Shown here: positions 50,775-59,122 of the stretch, piece after piece | Layout of the letters: the number at the start of each line of letters is the position of its first letter | Numbering within the stretch: the stretch's first letter is position 1 | DNA from: Chryseobacterium sp. JAH | GTDB lineage: Bacteria; Bacteroidota; Bacteroidia; Flavobacteriales; Weeksellaceae | DNA: 64,000 nt | Assembly: GCF_001507335.1 (NCBI RefSeq) | Contig: NZ_LMAH01000009.1 | Span: 94,013 to 158,012 of the forward strand | Direction: 5' to 3' | Notes under the pieces: generated by a model | What the model was told of the DNA's origin: nothing | Databases searched by the model: none | What the model saw: the letters and a program-made list of their open reading frames with translations, nothing else | Program-made: the position numbers and the translations under genes

Positions 50775-51536
50775 ATGAAAATTAAAGCTTTATTCCTTCT
50801 AGCTTCATTATTAGGAGCTAATACCTTTGCTCAAAAGGTAAAATACACAGATGAAGAAGAAAAAATTATGGAAACCTATTTTTTTGATGCGCAATTTCCA
50901 GGGTCTTCCAAAAAAAAGGTTTCTACAATTATCCTTAAAGACGGAAGCGTTCATAAAGGTTATTACGAAAATATAAAATCAAAAAAAAGCCAAATTTATT
51001 CGATTTCTATTAAAGATAGCGCTACTAAAAAGCCCATGACCTTTGATGCAGAAAATGTTAGTGAATTATATCTGTACAAATCTGGCTTTGGTAAAGCAGT
51101 GATGGTAAGTAAATACATGACCAATATTAGAAATTATCAGACTAAAAAGCTGGGTGATATTACTTCAAAAGAATATGTCCGTTTCGTAAACCAATCGGCA
51201 TCTTTAAAAAACAAACAAGAAGATCAAGAATTTTTAATGCAGCTCATCAATCCTGAATTCGATCAAATTATTTCAGTATACAATGATCCCAGAGCAAATC
51301 AAACAAATGGATTTGCAGCTGTCGGTCCGGTACAATTGGGAGGAGGTATTCTAAAGTCTTATTATGTTAAAAAGGGTGAAAAGATTTTATGGCTGGAGAA
51401 AAGTGATTTTGACGACAATTATGATTTCCTTTTTGGAGACAATCCCGAATTCATGGCAAAATATCCTAAAAAATCAGTAGATTGGGGATACTTCAGTTTT
51501 TTGGTGATGAAATATACGGAAATGTCTGCACAATAA
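50775..51536 (+). CDS. Exported protein, unknown
   Basis: 253 residues. Signal peptide M-K-I-K-A-L-F-L-L-A-S-L-L-G-A-N-T-F-A-Q (about 20). The mature part has K-V-S-T-I-I-L-K-D-G-S-V-H-K-G-Y-Y and several short strands, then L-Y-L-Y-K-S-G-F-G-K and a Lys-rich surface. Similar proteins of Chryseobacterium are unnamed; no domain recognised. Followed by a terminator and then uvrC. Confidence 0.55.
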   Translation: MKIKALFLLASLLGANTFAQKVKYTDEEEKIMETYFFDAQFPGSSKKKVSTIILKDGSVHKGYYENIKSKKSQIYSISIKDSATKKPMTFDAENVSELYLYKSGFGKAVMVSKYMTNIRNYQTKKLGDITSKEYVRFVNQSASLKNKQEDQEFLMQLINPEFDQIISVYNDPRANQTNGFAAVGPVQLGGGILKSYYVKKGEKILWLEKSDFDDNYDFLFGDNPEFMAKYPKKSVDWGYFSFLVMKYTEMSAQ

Positions 51537-51555
51537 ATTCAAGATACAAATATTT

Positions 51556-51587
51556 AAAAAGCTATAGAAAAATCTGTAGCTTTTTTT
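51556..51587 (+). terminator. Terminator before uvrC
   Basis: AAAAAGCTATAGA / TCTGTAGCTTTTT (one G-U pair), then a T-run. It ends 17 bases before the uvrC -7 box. Confidence 0.8.
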
Positions 51588-51603
51588 ACGCCTCTAAATT
51601 CCT

Positions 51604-51611
51604 TAATTTTG
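51604..51611 (+). promoter_or_regulatory. -7 box TAATTTTG of uvrC
   Basis: 4 bases before the ATG at 51616, predicting a leaderless uvrC mRNA. Confidence 0.5.
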
Positions 51612-51615
51612 CATT

Positions 51616-53406
51616 ATGAATCCTTCTTTAGAATTACAGCTCAAAACTTTACCATCAGAACCTGGTGTCTATCGTTACTACGATAAGAACGGAAATTTGC
51701 TATACGTGGGAAAGGCTAAACATTTGAAGAAAAGAGTGCTCTCCTACTTTAATAAAAATCTTCTAGGTTCCAGAATAAAAATCATGGTTGGGAAAATTCA
51801 CCGACTGGAAACTACGATTGTAAATAGCGAATATGATGCTCTTCTATTAGAAAATAATCTGATTAAAGAACACCAGCCTTTCTACAATGTAATGCTGAAA
51901 GATGATAAAACGTATCCATGGATTTGCATTAAAAATGAAGATTTTCCAAGAATTTTTCTGACACGTACAAAAATTAAAGATGGCTCAGAATATTATGGAC
52001 CCTATGCAAAAGTTCGCCCGGCAAAGATTCTTTTAGATACCATAAAACACATTTATAAACTCAGAACCTGTAATCTCAATTTAGCTCCAAAAAAGATTGA
52101 AGATGGCAAATATAAAGTCTGTTTAGAATATCATATCAAAAATTGTGAAGGACCATGTGAAGGATTGGAAAACAAGGAAGATTATGACGAGAAGATTGAT
52201 GCAATTCGCGGAATTGTAAAAGGAGATTTTAGAAAAGCAAAAGATTATTTGGTGAATCAAATGATGAAATATGCGGAAAATTTACAATTTGAAAACGCTC
52301 AATTAATCAAAGAAAGAATAGACATTCTAGAAGATTATCAATCTAGAAACACTGTAGTAAATGCAAATATTGATGATGTAGACGTTTTCGGGATGACAAG
52401 CGACGAAACGGCAGCGTATGTGAATTACTTTAAAATCAGAAACGGAAATATTATTCAGAGTTTTACCACAGAAATCAAAAAAATCATTGAGGAAAGCGAC
52501 GAAGATATTCTGGAAGAAGCAATGATTGAAATCCGTCAGAAATTTGATTCAGATTCAAAAGAAGTTTTGATTCCTTTTCATTTAACAGTGGAAATTCCGA
52601 ATGTGAAACTCATTGTTCCAAAAATGGGTGATAAAAAACGCATTGTGGAACTCTCAGAAAAAAATGCCAAGGAATACAGAATCGAAAAGCTGAAACAGGT
52701 TCAAATCATAGATCCTGAAAGACATTCCAACAGAATTATGGCAGAAATGCAAAAACTCTTGAGAATGCCTGTGGAACCACGTCATATTGAAGGTTTTGAC
52801 AATTCCAATATTCAGGGAACAAATCCTGTTTCGGCATGTGTTATTTTTAAAGACGGAAAACCTAGTAAAGCAGACTACAGAATTTTTCACCCTAAAACCG
52901 TTACGGGACCCGATGATTTCAAAACCATGGAAGAAGTGATTTTCCGCCGGTATAAGAGAATGCTTGAAGAAGGTGAAGCTTTGCCACAACTGATCTTGAT
53001 TGATGGTGGAAAAGGACAACTTTCTTCAGCTATTAAAAGTTTAAAATTACTCGGACTTTATGGAAAAATAACCATCGTAGGTATCGCCAAAAGACTGGAA
53101 GAAATATTCTTTCCCGAAGATCCTATTCCTTTATATCTCGATAAAAAATCTGAAACGTTGAAAATCCTACAGAGGGTGCGTGATGAAGCACACCGCTTCG
53201 GAGTGAGACATCACAGAACAAGAAGAAGTAATTCTACGATAAAATCTGAGCTCGAGCAAATTCCTGGCGTTGGTGGTAAAACAATTGAAATGCTTTTATC
53301 TCAATTAAAATCTGTAAAAAGAATAAAAGAAGCCAGCCAGGAAACCTTAGAAGAAATTTTGGGGAAAAGTAAAGCAAAAATCGTGTTTGAATTTTTTAAT
53401 AACTAA
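51616..53406 (+). CDS. uvrC: Excinuclease UvrABC subunit C
   Basis: 596 residues. GIY-YIG domain at the N-terminus (S-E-P-G-V-Y-R-Y-Y ... L-Y-V-G-K-A-K-H-L-K-K-R), UvrB-binding UVR motif near 205-240 (A-K-D-Y-L-V-N-Q-M-M-K-Y-A-E-N-L-Q-F-E-N-A), the UvrC-family RNase H-like domain (G-F-D-N-S-N-I-Q-G, I-D-G-G-K-G-Q-L), and a C-terminal helix-hairpin-helix (Q-I-P-G-V-G-G-K-T). It makes the dual incisions of nucleotide excision repair. Confidence 0.97.
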   Translation: MNPSLELQLKTLPSEPGVYRYYDKNGNLLYVGKAKHLKKRVLSYFNKNLLGSRIKIMVGKIHRLETTIVNSEYDALLLENNLIKEHQPFYNVMLKDDKTYPWICIKNEDFPRIFLTRTKIKDGSEYYGPYAKVRPAKILLDTIKHIYKLRTCNLNLAPKKIEDGKYKVCLEYHIKNCEGPCEGLENKEDYDEKIDAIRGIVKGDFRKAKDYLVNQMMKYAENLQFENAQLIKERIDILEDYQSRNTVVNANIDDVDVFGMTSDETAAYVNYFKIRNGNIIQSFTTEIKKIIEESDEDILEEAMIEIRQKFDSDSKEVLIPFHLTVEIPNVKLIVPKMGDKKRIVELSEKNAKEYRIEKLKQVQIIDPERHSNRIMAEMQKLLRMPVEPRHIEGFDNSNIQGTNPVSACVIFKDGKPSKADYRIFHPKTVTGPDDFKTMEEVIFRRYKRMLEEGEALPQLILIDGGKGQLSSAIKSLKLLGLYGKITIVGIAKRLEEIFFPEDPIPLYLDKKSETLKILQRVRDEAHRFGVRHHRTRRSNSTIKSELEQIPGVGGKTIEMLLSQLKSVKRIKEASQETLEEILGKSKAKIVFEFFNN

Positions 53407-53535
53407 TCTGTATTTAAATTAAAAAATTCAATTTAAATCACCCATAATAGTTTATAGTTAAATAAAGTTAAGTTATAATTGTATTTTTATGATGTAATTA
53501 CTAATTTCGTTTTTCAGAAACAAAAAAAATTTAGC

Positions 53536-54321
53536 ATGAACAAACATTACATTCTAGCAAAAGCTTTTGTGCTTTTCGTGGCATCAACGATCTCAAATCT
53601 TTTCAGTGCCCAAACCTATTGCTATCCAACTTATTCAAGTGGCTGTACATCTTGGAGAATTTCGCAGGTTACAATTCCTTTAGCAAATTTCGACAACACC
53701 TTTGCAGCAGGAACATGTATCACAGGGAGAGACAGAACATCTGTAACCATTAATTTAAGTACTAACGTAAGTTATACAATAAATATATCTACAACCAACT
53801 GGATTTCTTGTGGAATGGCGATAGATTTTAATAAAGACGGAGATTTTGACGATACAGGAGAAGCGCTATTTTTACCTAGCTACATTGCAAATCAGAATCA
53901 GACTTATTCAGGAAACTTTACTATTCCCACTTCTGTAACAGCTGGAAATTATAGAATGAGGGTCTGGAATCGTGTTGCTAACTCAGGAGATGGTACTCCT
54001 GTACCAAATTCTGCTTGCGCAACATATGGATACGGAACATGGACTGATTATAACGTAAATCTAAGTCAATTATCAACTTCAGAAGTTACAAAATCAACAG
54101 CAAAAGTATATCCTATTCCTGCTTCAAACGTTTTGAATATTGAAAATAAAGAAACGGTAAAATCTGTGGAAATTTATGATTACAATGGAAAATTATTAAA
54201 AACTATTTCTGAAAACAGTACTAAAATATCAATTAACTTATCTGAATTAGTTTCTGGAAATTACACTGCTAAAGTCAATACTGCAACCGGCAATCAAGTC
54301 ATAAAATTTATCAAAAAATAA
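53536..54321 (+). CDS. T9SS cargo with GEVED domain and C-terminal sorting domain
   Basis: About 261 residues from the ATG at 53536; the upstream extension is not conserved-looking. Signal peptide to about residue 25 (N-L-F-S-A-Q). The GEVED domain has D-F-N-K-D-G-D-F-D-D-T-G-E-A-L-F, a calcium-type loop. The last 75 residues are a type A sorting domain: K-V-Y-P-I-P-A-S-N-V-L-N-I ... I-Y-D-Y-N-G-K-L-L-K-T ... L-S-E-L-V-S-G-N-Y-T-A-K-V. It should be secreted by the type IX system to the surface. Confidence 0.88.
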   Translation: MNKHYILAKAFVLFVASTISNLFSAQTYCYPTYSSGCTSWRISQVTIPLANFDNTFAAGTCITGRDRTSVTINLSTNVSYTINISTTNWISCGMAIDFNKDGDFDDTGEALFLPSYIANQNQTYSGNFTIPTSVTAGNYRMRVWNRVANSGDGTPVPNSACATYGYGTWTDYNVNLSQLSTSEVTKSTAKVYPIPASNVLNIENKETVKSVEIYDYNGKLLKTISENSTKISINLSELVSGNYTAKVNTATGNQVIKFIKK

Positions 54322-54336
54322 TTAATTCTAAAAAAC

Positions 54337-54368
54337 AAAAATCAGCTCAAAATTTTGAGCTGATTTTT
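54337..54368. terminator. Bidirectional terminator, perfect 32-base palindrome
   Basis: AAAAATCAGCTCAAAA / TTTTGAGCTGATTTTT with no unpaired loop base. Confidence 0.88.
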
Positions 54369-54391
54369 TTATCTACTTTCACTAAAATCAC

Positions 54392-55222
54392 TTATACACC
54401 TCCCATCACATACATGTTTTCCATGGTCGGAACATCGCTTCCTCCTTTTTTCTCGAGCGTAATGGCGAATGCCTGTGCATTCGGAATATTAGATAAAGCA
54501 ATTCTTCCGTCTTTGTCTTCAGAGTACATTCCTGCATCAACTGGTTTGCCGTCAGCAATGGCCCAAAGTTGATACTGCATTCCTTCAGGAGCTTCCGGGA
54601 GACTATTTACATTAAGGTAAACATCTTTAGAATTAGTATCCCATAAAACTGTTGCTTTAGATTCCGGATGTTTGTCTACACCAGCCAAAACCACTTTCTT
54701 CATATCGGGATTTGCGACAATATCTAATTTCTGCTGCATATTCTGCATCGCAAGATTTTTAGATTTTGTTTCACTTTCCAGTTTTACCATTTTTTCGTTA
54801 ATCTCAGCCTGACTGTTCATCCAATAAAGATTCACACCTGAACTTACTAAAAACAGTAGTGATGCAGCAATAGCATAGTTTTTCCAATTATCTTTTTTCT
54901 CTTTTTCAATTTCCAAAACCTCCTTTTTTTCTTCAGTTAGGCGGATATTGGTTTGAATAGGACTAGCTGGCTGTTCAATATTTAATTCAACTTTTTCCTG
55001 TTGCTGAATTTTGTTCCAGATAGTAGATCTTAAATTATCTGGCGGGGTCACGGCCTGCGCAGTGGCAAGCATCTCAAAAGTTTTTTGTGCTTCTTCAAAA
55101 GCCTCTCTTACTTCATTATTGTTCTTCATTACACACTCCAAGATACCTGCTTCCTCTGGAGAAGCTTGGCCTAGAATGTAAGATTCTAGAATTCCGGATG
55201 ATATGTATTCTTTACTATTCAA
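54392..55222 (-). CDS. Anti-sigma factor (RskA-type)
   Basis: 276 residues. The N-terminal 70 residues are a sigma-binding helical domain (S-S-G-I-L-E-S-Y-I-L-G-Q-A-S-P-E-E-A) without the zinc-ligand H-x3-C-x2-C of the ZAS form. One transmembrane segment (about 115-132) follows. The C-terminal part, V-L-A-G-V-D-K-H-P-E-S-K-A-T-V-L-W-D ... Q-Y-Q-L-W-A-I-A-D-G-K-P, is the periplasmic RskA/anti-sigma-K domain. Starts 2 bases after the sigma stop, so coupled. Confidence 0.9.
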   Translation of the reverse strand: MNSKEYISSGILESYILGQASPEEAGILECVMKNNNEVREAFEEAQKTFEMLATAQAVTPPDNLRSTIWNKIQQQEKVELNIEQPASPIQTNIRLTEEKKEVLEIEKEKKDNWKNYAIAASLLFLVSSGVNLYWMNSQAEINEKMVKLESETKSKNLAMQNMQQKLDIVANPDMKKVVLAGVDKHPESKATVLWDTNSKDVYLNVNSLPEAPEGMQYQLWAIADGKPVDAGMYSEDKDGRIALSNIPNAQAFAITLEKKGGSDVPTMENMYVMGGV

Positions 55223-55224
55223 TT

Positions 55225-55800
55225 TTATTGATAATCTTTTAATAAATCTTTTAATTTCATCAATGCATTACGCATTTTCGTTTTTACAGTACCTAAAGGC
55301 ATATTCAGTTTTTCTGATATCTCACTCTGCGTAAACCCCTGGTAATAGGCAAGATTGATTAGCTCCTGCTTGTCAGATTCTAAAGTTTCAAGCACATTGC
55401 TAAAACCAATAAAATCAGAATTATTAGTCGTTGAAAGTTCCGCATTATTATATACGAAATCAGGCAAGGATTGGTTTTTTAATTCGTTTTGAAAGCTTTT
55501 GGATTTTAGATAATCAATAGCTGTATTTCTAGCTATGTTGATCATCCAAGTGTAAAATCTTCCTTTAGCAGAATCATATTGGTGGATAGAATTCCAGATT
55601 TTCATAAAAACATCCTGAATAATCTCCTCAGTATATTCTTTTGACTGCACGATTCGGAGAATCACCCCATATAATGCACCAGAGTAATGGTCATATAAAT
55701 GGTGGAAACCTGCTTCACTTTTTTCTCGTAGTAAAGCAATCAGTTCATCTTCCGAATAGGTTGTTTTAATATCTTGTATTTTACCTACCAAATTTATCAA
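55225..55800 (-). CDS. ECF sigma factor (sigma-70 family)
   Basis: 191 residues. Region 2 (H-L-Y-D-H-Y-S-G-A-L-Y-G-V-I ... D-V-F-M-K-I-W-N-S ... R-F-Y-T-W-M-I-N-I-A-R-N) and region 4 (L-A-Y-Y-Q-G-F-T-Q-S-E-I-S-E-K-L-N-M-P-L-G-T-V-K-T) are complete; no region 3 or extra domain. The only in-frame starts that keep region 2 intact are TTG codons, the first at 55800; the nearest ATG lies inside region 2. Controls a regulon through the anti-sigma at 54392; msrB and a fasciclin gene diverge from it. Confidence 0.92.
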   Translation of the reverse strand: MINLVGKIQDIKTTYSEDELIALLREKSEAGFHHLYDHYSGALYGVILRIVQSKEYTEEIIQDVFMKIWNSIHQYDSAKGRFYTWMINIARNTAIDYLKSKSFQNELKNQSLPDFVYNNAELSTTNNSDFIGFSNVLETLESDKQELINLAYYQGFTQSEISEKLNMPLGTVKTKMRNALMKLKDLLKDYQ

Positions 55801-55885
55801 AATAAAATGGACATCTGCAAAAATCTTTCAAAAAATTTATCTCGTATATATATTTATCAACAACGATTATAAAATATAAGTAAAC

Positions 55886-56410
55886 ATGAAAAGTACAATC
55901 ACGAAAATATTTTCGTCTCTCCTGCTAATTCTGATGTTTGGAAATATGGCTGCACAAACCGGAAACTTTAAAACAAAAAATCCCTATTACTCAAAAACAA
56001 ATACAAAACCATTGAAAGTAAGGAATGCTGAATGGAAAAAAATTCTGAAACCCGAACTTTATCAGGTTGCAAGAGAAGGAGCGACTGAAATGGCTTTTAC
56101 AGGAAAGTATTATGAGTTTGATGTGAAAGGAACATATTACTGCGCCGTTTGTGGAAATGCATTATTTCTCTCCACTTCAAAATTTGCCACTACCTGCGGT
56201 TGGCCTTCTTTCTACGAGCCATTGAGGAAGGAGGGCGTAAAATATAAAAAAGACAATTCTCATAACATGGAGCGCACTGAAGTCCTTTGTGGAAGATGTG
56301 ACTCTCATTTGGGACATATTTTCGATGACGGACCGAAACCAACCGGGAAAAGATTCTGTATGAATTCTGTTTCTCTGGACTTTGTTCCAAAACAAAAAGC
56401 AAAAAAATAA
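55886..56410 (+). CDS. msrB: Exported peptide-methionine (R)-S-oxide reductase
   Basis: 174 residues. A signal peptide (S-S-L-L-L-I-L-M-F-G-N-M-A-A-Q, about 25) sends it to the periplasm. Zinc ligands C-A-V-C-G and C-G-R-C (two C-x-x-C pairs), S-K-F-A-T-T-C-G-W-P-S-F, H-L-G-H-I-F-D-D-G and the catalytic Cys in R-F-C-M-N-S are intact. Repairs methionine oxidation in envelope proteins. Divergent from the sigma/anti-sigma pair, 85 bases apart. Confidence 0.95.
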   Translation: MKSTITKIFSSLLLILMFGNMAAQTGNFKTKNPYYSKTNTKPLKVRNAEWKKILKPELYQVAREGATEMAFTGKYYEFDVKGTYYCAVCGNALFLSTSKFATTCGWPSFYEPLRKEGVKYKKDNSHNMERTEVLCGRCDSHLGHIFDDGPKPTGKRFCMNSVSLDFVPKQKAKK

Positions 56411-56458
56411 ATTTAAAATACTGATTTTCAGATAAATGAAATAATATTTAAATTTTTT

Positions 56459-56484
56459 AAAACTAAAACCCACAGACTGTCGTA
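56459..56484 (+). promoter_or_regulatory. Candidate ECF promoter AAAAC-N16-TCGTA of the fasciclin gene
   Basis: AAAAC at 56459-56463 and TCGTA at 56480-56484, the spacing and type of ECF promoters. No TANNTTTG box is present before this gene. TCGTATAT also occurs before msrB (55842). Speculative. Confidence 0.35.
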
Positions 56485-56546
56485 GATGAATGCAAGAACA
56501 CAGTTTTAGATAAACTCAAATAAAAAATAATTTAAAAAATCAAAAA

Positions 56547-57116
56547 ATGAACACAAGATTAAAATTCGCAGCATTAGGGATGGTCGCATTATCATTCGCA
56601 TTAAGTGGAAATGTTGCTGCACAGAAAATGAAAGAAAAGACAGTAATGGTTGGCGGAGCGCCAATGTATCCTTCTAAAAATATTGTAGAAAATGCAGTAA
56701 ATTCTAAAGATCACAAAACATTAGTTGCCGCAGTAAAAGCAGCAGGTTTGGTAGAAACATTACAGAGTGCGGGTCCCTTCACTGTATTTGCTCCGACGGA
56801 TGCAGCTTTCGCAAAATTGCCAGCAGGTACTGTTGAGAATTTGGTAAAGCCTGAAAACAAAGCAATGCTTACCAAGATTTTAACATACCATGTTCTTCCT
56901 GGAAAGTACAGCGCTAAACAGGTTTGGGCAGCAGTAAAAGCAGGAAACGGCAAAGCAATGATGAAAACGGTAGCAGGTGAAGAACTCACTTTTTGGACAA
57001 AAGGAAAGGATTTATACGTAACTGATGCAAAAGGCAACAAAGCAAAAGTAACCATTGCCGATGTTAATCAGTCAAACGGAGTTATACATGTAATAGACAC
57101 CGTTCTATTACCATAG
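56547..57116 (+). CDS. Exported fasciclin (FAS1) domain protein
   Basis: 189 residues. Signal peptide ending at V-A-A-Q (about 25). FAS1 core: [43 protein letters not shown] and [12 protein letters not shown] at the end. Such single-domain proteins are periplasmic or surface adhesion-type proteins. It lies 136 bases after msrB on the same strand, and the gap contains a candidate sigma motif (TCGTA at 56480). Confidence 0.92.
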   Translation: MNTRLKFAALGMVALSFALSGNVAAQKMKEKTVMVGGAPMYPSKNIVENAVNSKDHKTLVAAVKAAGLVETLQSAGPFTVFAPTDAAFAKLPAGTVENLVKPENKAMLTKILTYHVLPGKYSAKQVWAAVKAGNGKAMMKTVAGEELTFWTKGKDLYVTDAKGNKAKVTIADVNQSNGVIHVIDTVLLP

Positions 57117-57140
57117 TTTTAGTTTTTTATGGTTTATTAG

Positions 57141-57170
57141 GAAGCCTTATCTGCAGACAGATAAGGCTTC
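57141..57170. terminator. Bidirectional terminator after the fasciclin gene
   Basis: GAAGCCTTATCTG / CAGATAAGGCTTC, 4-base loop, between convergent genes. Confidence 0.9.
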
Positions 57171-57178
57171 TTTGTTTT

Positions 57179-57940
57179 TTATTTCAGTGTAAAAAACTCT
57201 TTCGAATAATCATCATTTCCTTTTGGCATTTCAATCACGATATTTCCGTTTTCGTAGTATCCTATGGTAGATTCTCCCGACTTTAGTTTTACTTTAAACG
57301 TATCTTTCTTGCTTGTTGATTTAAAAGTTGCAAACGGTACAGCACTATTGCTTTCAACTAAAATAAACTGACTGTCGTCAATCTGAACTTTCTGCAAGCT
57401 TACTTTTCCATTAGAATATTTTCCAGATTCCCCCAAGGAAGTTTCCGTGGATTGAGGAGCAATTTCTTTCAAAGGCTCTGATGGCTGTACTTCCCGTACG
57501 GCAGGTTCTGTTTGAATTGCCATTGGTTTGGGATTCGAAACAGGAACGCTCACCAATGCTTGTTTCAAAGCATCTTGATAACCTTCTTCAAATTCTTTAA
57601 TCGAGGTGCTTCCTTTTTGACTTGCAACCAATTTACCGTTACAATCTTTAAATTCTAAAACGATTTTATTCCTCAAAAAACCACTATCGTTAATGACATC
57701 TGCATTCAAAACACTGCATGGATTTGAATTAGCTTCGGCCGTCCATTGACTTCTGTTTCCTGCAACTACAGAATACTGTTTCTGTTGAAGTGTCTTAGAA
57801 AGCAAAATATCCATTTTGTATTGATCATTTTTAAATCCGCTGAATTTCTCAGGAACTGCTATATATTTATAATCGGAAACTTTTTGTGCGTACGAAAATG
57901 TAATGCAAAGTGCGGCTATAATAGTTGAAAGTTTCTTCAT
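57179..57940 (-). CDS. Exported protein, unknown
   Basis: 253 residues. Signal peptide M-K-K-L-S-T-I-I-A-A-L-C-I-T-F-S-Y-A-Q (about 19). Then Y-K-Y-I-A-V-P-E-K-F and a mixed alpha/beta first half with two lone cysteines, a Pro/Glu-rich linker (about 135-170), and a beta-rich C-terminal 80 residues (K-V-S-L-Q-K-V-Q-I-D-D-S-Q-F-I-L-V-E). Resembles unnamed Flavobacteriia proteins of the envelope. Lies 87 bases after the PorV/PorQ-like gene on the same strand; its own promoter was not identified. Confidence 0.55.
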   Translation of the reverse strand: MKKLSTIIAALCITFSYAQKVSDYKYIAVPEKFSGFKNDQYKMDILLSKTLQQKQYSVVAGNRSQWTAEANSNPCSVLNADVINDSGFLRNKIVLEFKDCNGKLVASQKGSTSIKEFEEGYQDALKQALVSVPVSNPKPMAIQTEPAVREVQPSEPLKEIAPQSTETSLGESGKYSNGKVSLQKVQIDDSQFILVESNSAVPFATFKSTSKKDTFKVKLKSGESTIGYYENGNIVIEMPKGNDDYSKEFFTLK

Positions 57941-58027
57941 TGTAATACGTTTAAAATAATTGTTTTTTTTAATACTTTTAAAAATTCATCCAAATCTATT
58001 AACTGCTAGGAGATGTTTTTGATGTAT

Positions 58028-59110
58028 TTAATCATTCCTAAACTCTCCCATATCCAGTTTCAGAGAGAAAAAGTTGGAAAAGAAATTAGATCCACCAATT
58101 CCCGAATTGCTAATCGCATAATCAAGCGTCAATCCTCTATATCTGATTCCCAAACCAGCACTCGGTTGAAAAGAAACTTTTCTGCTCAAATCTTCAATAT
58201 CTGTAATAGACTGGAATCTGTTGATTCCTAATCTTACGAAAATCATTTTCTGATACCCCAATTCAGCACCTGCATAAGGAGTGATACTAGCAAAATCTGT
58301 CGAAAGAAGTGCTGCCGTTTTCGCAAAATCTACATTGATACCCGCTTCAGGCAAAATATACAAGCTGCTGTTAATTTCAAAAAGCTTACTTGCTCCTGCA
58401 TTAAGTTTAGGCATGGTCAATTCCATCTTGTCTGTTGGAGCAGGGTTAAATTCTTCACCATTTACAACTGCAGACAATTCATTTTGATTGATGCTCCAGA
58501 AATTCACCGTAGTCGTAGCATCTCGAAGTATTCCCCCGAATTTCCAACCGTTATCTGCTTTATAAATTGCACCTACATCAAAACCAAAACCGTAACCACT
58601 TGCGAATTTCCCAACATTTCTATAAACGATTTTCGCATTGATACCTACATCTAATTTAGGATTACCTCCGGGATGGAATGCATACGTAACAATTCCTGCA
58701 TAATCTGACTGAGAAAACTTGGTGATTTTATCGTAATCAATATTTCCCTCGGTATCAATCAATTGAGTTGTGTTTAAAATATTATCCACTCCCAATCTTA
58801 CGATCGAAACTCCAAAAACACCTTCTTCTAGAACCTTTGCATAAGCCAGATAATCATACTTCGCTATCGATTCAAAATATTCTGCGTGCATTGCAGCACC
58901 CTGCCAGTCTCTCGTGATTCCATTTAAACCTGCAGGATTCCACATTGGTGAGTACACATCATCCTGATTTGAGATGACAGCTCCACCCATGGCTAGACCT
59001 CTTGCGCCGGCTCCAATATTTAAAAATTCATTGGAATATTTTCTGATTATTTGAGATTGTGAAAACCCAAATACAAGGAAAAATAGTAATAAAAGATATT
59101 TTTTCATCAT
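58028..59110 (-). CDS. PorV/PorQ-family outer-membrane barrel protein
   Basis: 360 residues. Signal peptide to about residue 20 (F-G-F-S-Q-S-Q). I-G-A-G-A-R-G-L-A-M-G-G-A-V-I-S-N-Q-D-D-V-Y-S-P-M-W-N-P-A-G-L is the hallmark of the PorV/PorQ/FadL-like family. The rest is strand-rich barrel. PorV collects type IX cargo at the cell surface and PorQ works in C-terminal signal handling; which one this is cannot be decided here. It lies 12 bases after the EamA gene, probably one transcript. Confidence 0.85.
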   Translation of the reverse strand: MMKKYLLLLFFLVFGFSQSQIIRKYSNEFLNIGAGARGLAMGGAVISNQDDVYSPMWNPAGLNGITRDWQGAAMHAEYFESIAKYDYLAYAKVLEEGVFGVSIVRLGVDNILNTTQLIDTEGNIDYDKITKFSQSDYAGIVTYAFHPGGNPKLDVGINAKIVYRNVGKFASGYGFGFDVGAIYKADNGWKFGGILRDATTTVNFWSINQNELSAVVNGEEFNPAPTDKMELTMPKLNAGASKLFEINSSLYILPEAGINVDFAKTAALLSTDFASITPYAGAELGYQKMIFVRLGINRFQSITDIEDLSRKVSFQPSAGLGIRYRGLTLDYAISNSGIGGSNFFSNFFSLKLDMGEFRND

Positions 59111-59122
59111 GCAAATTGACGC

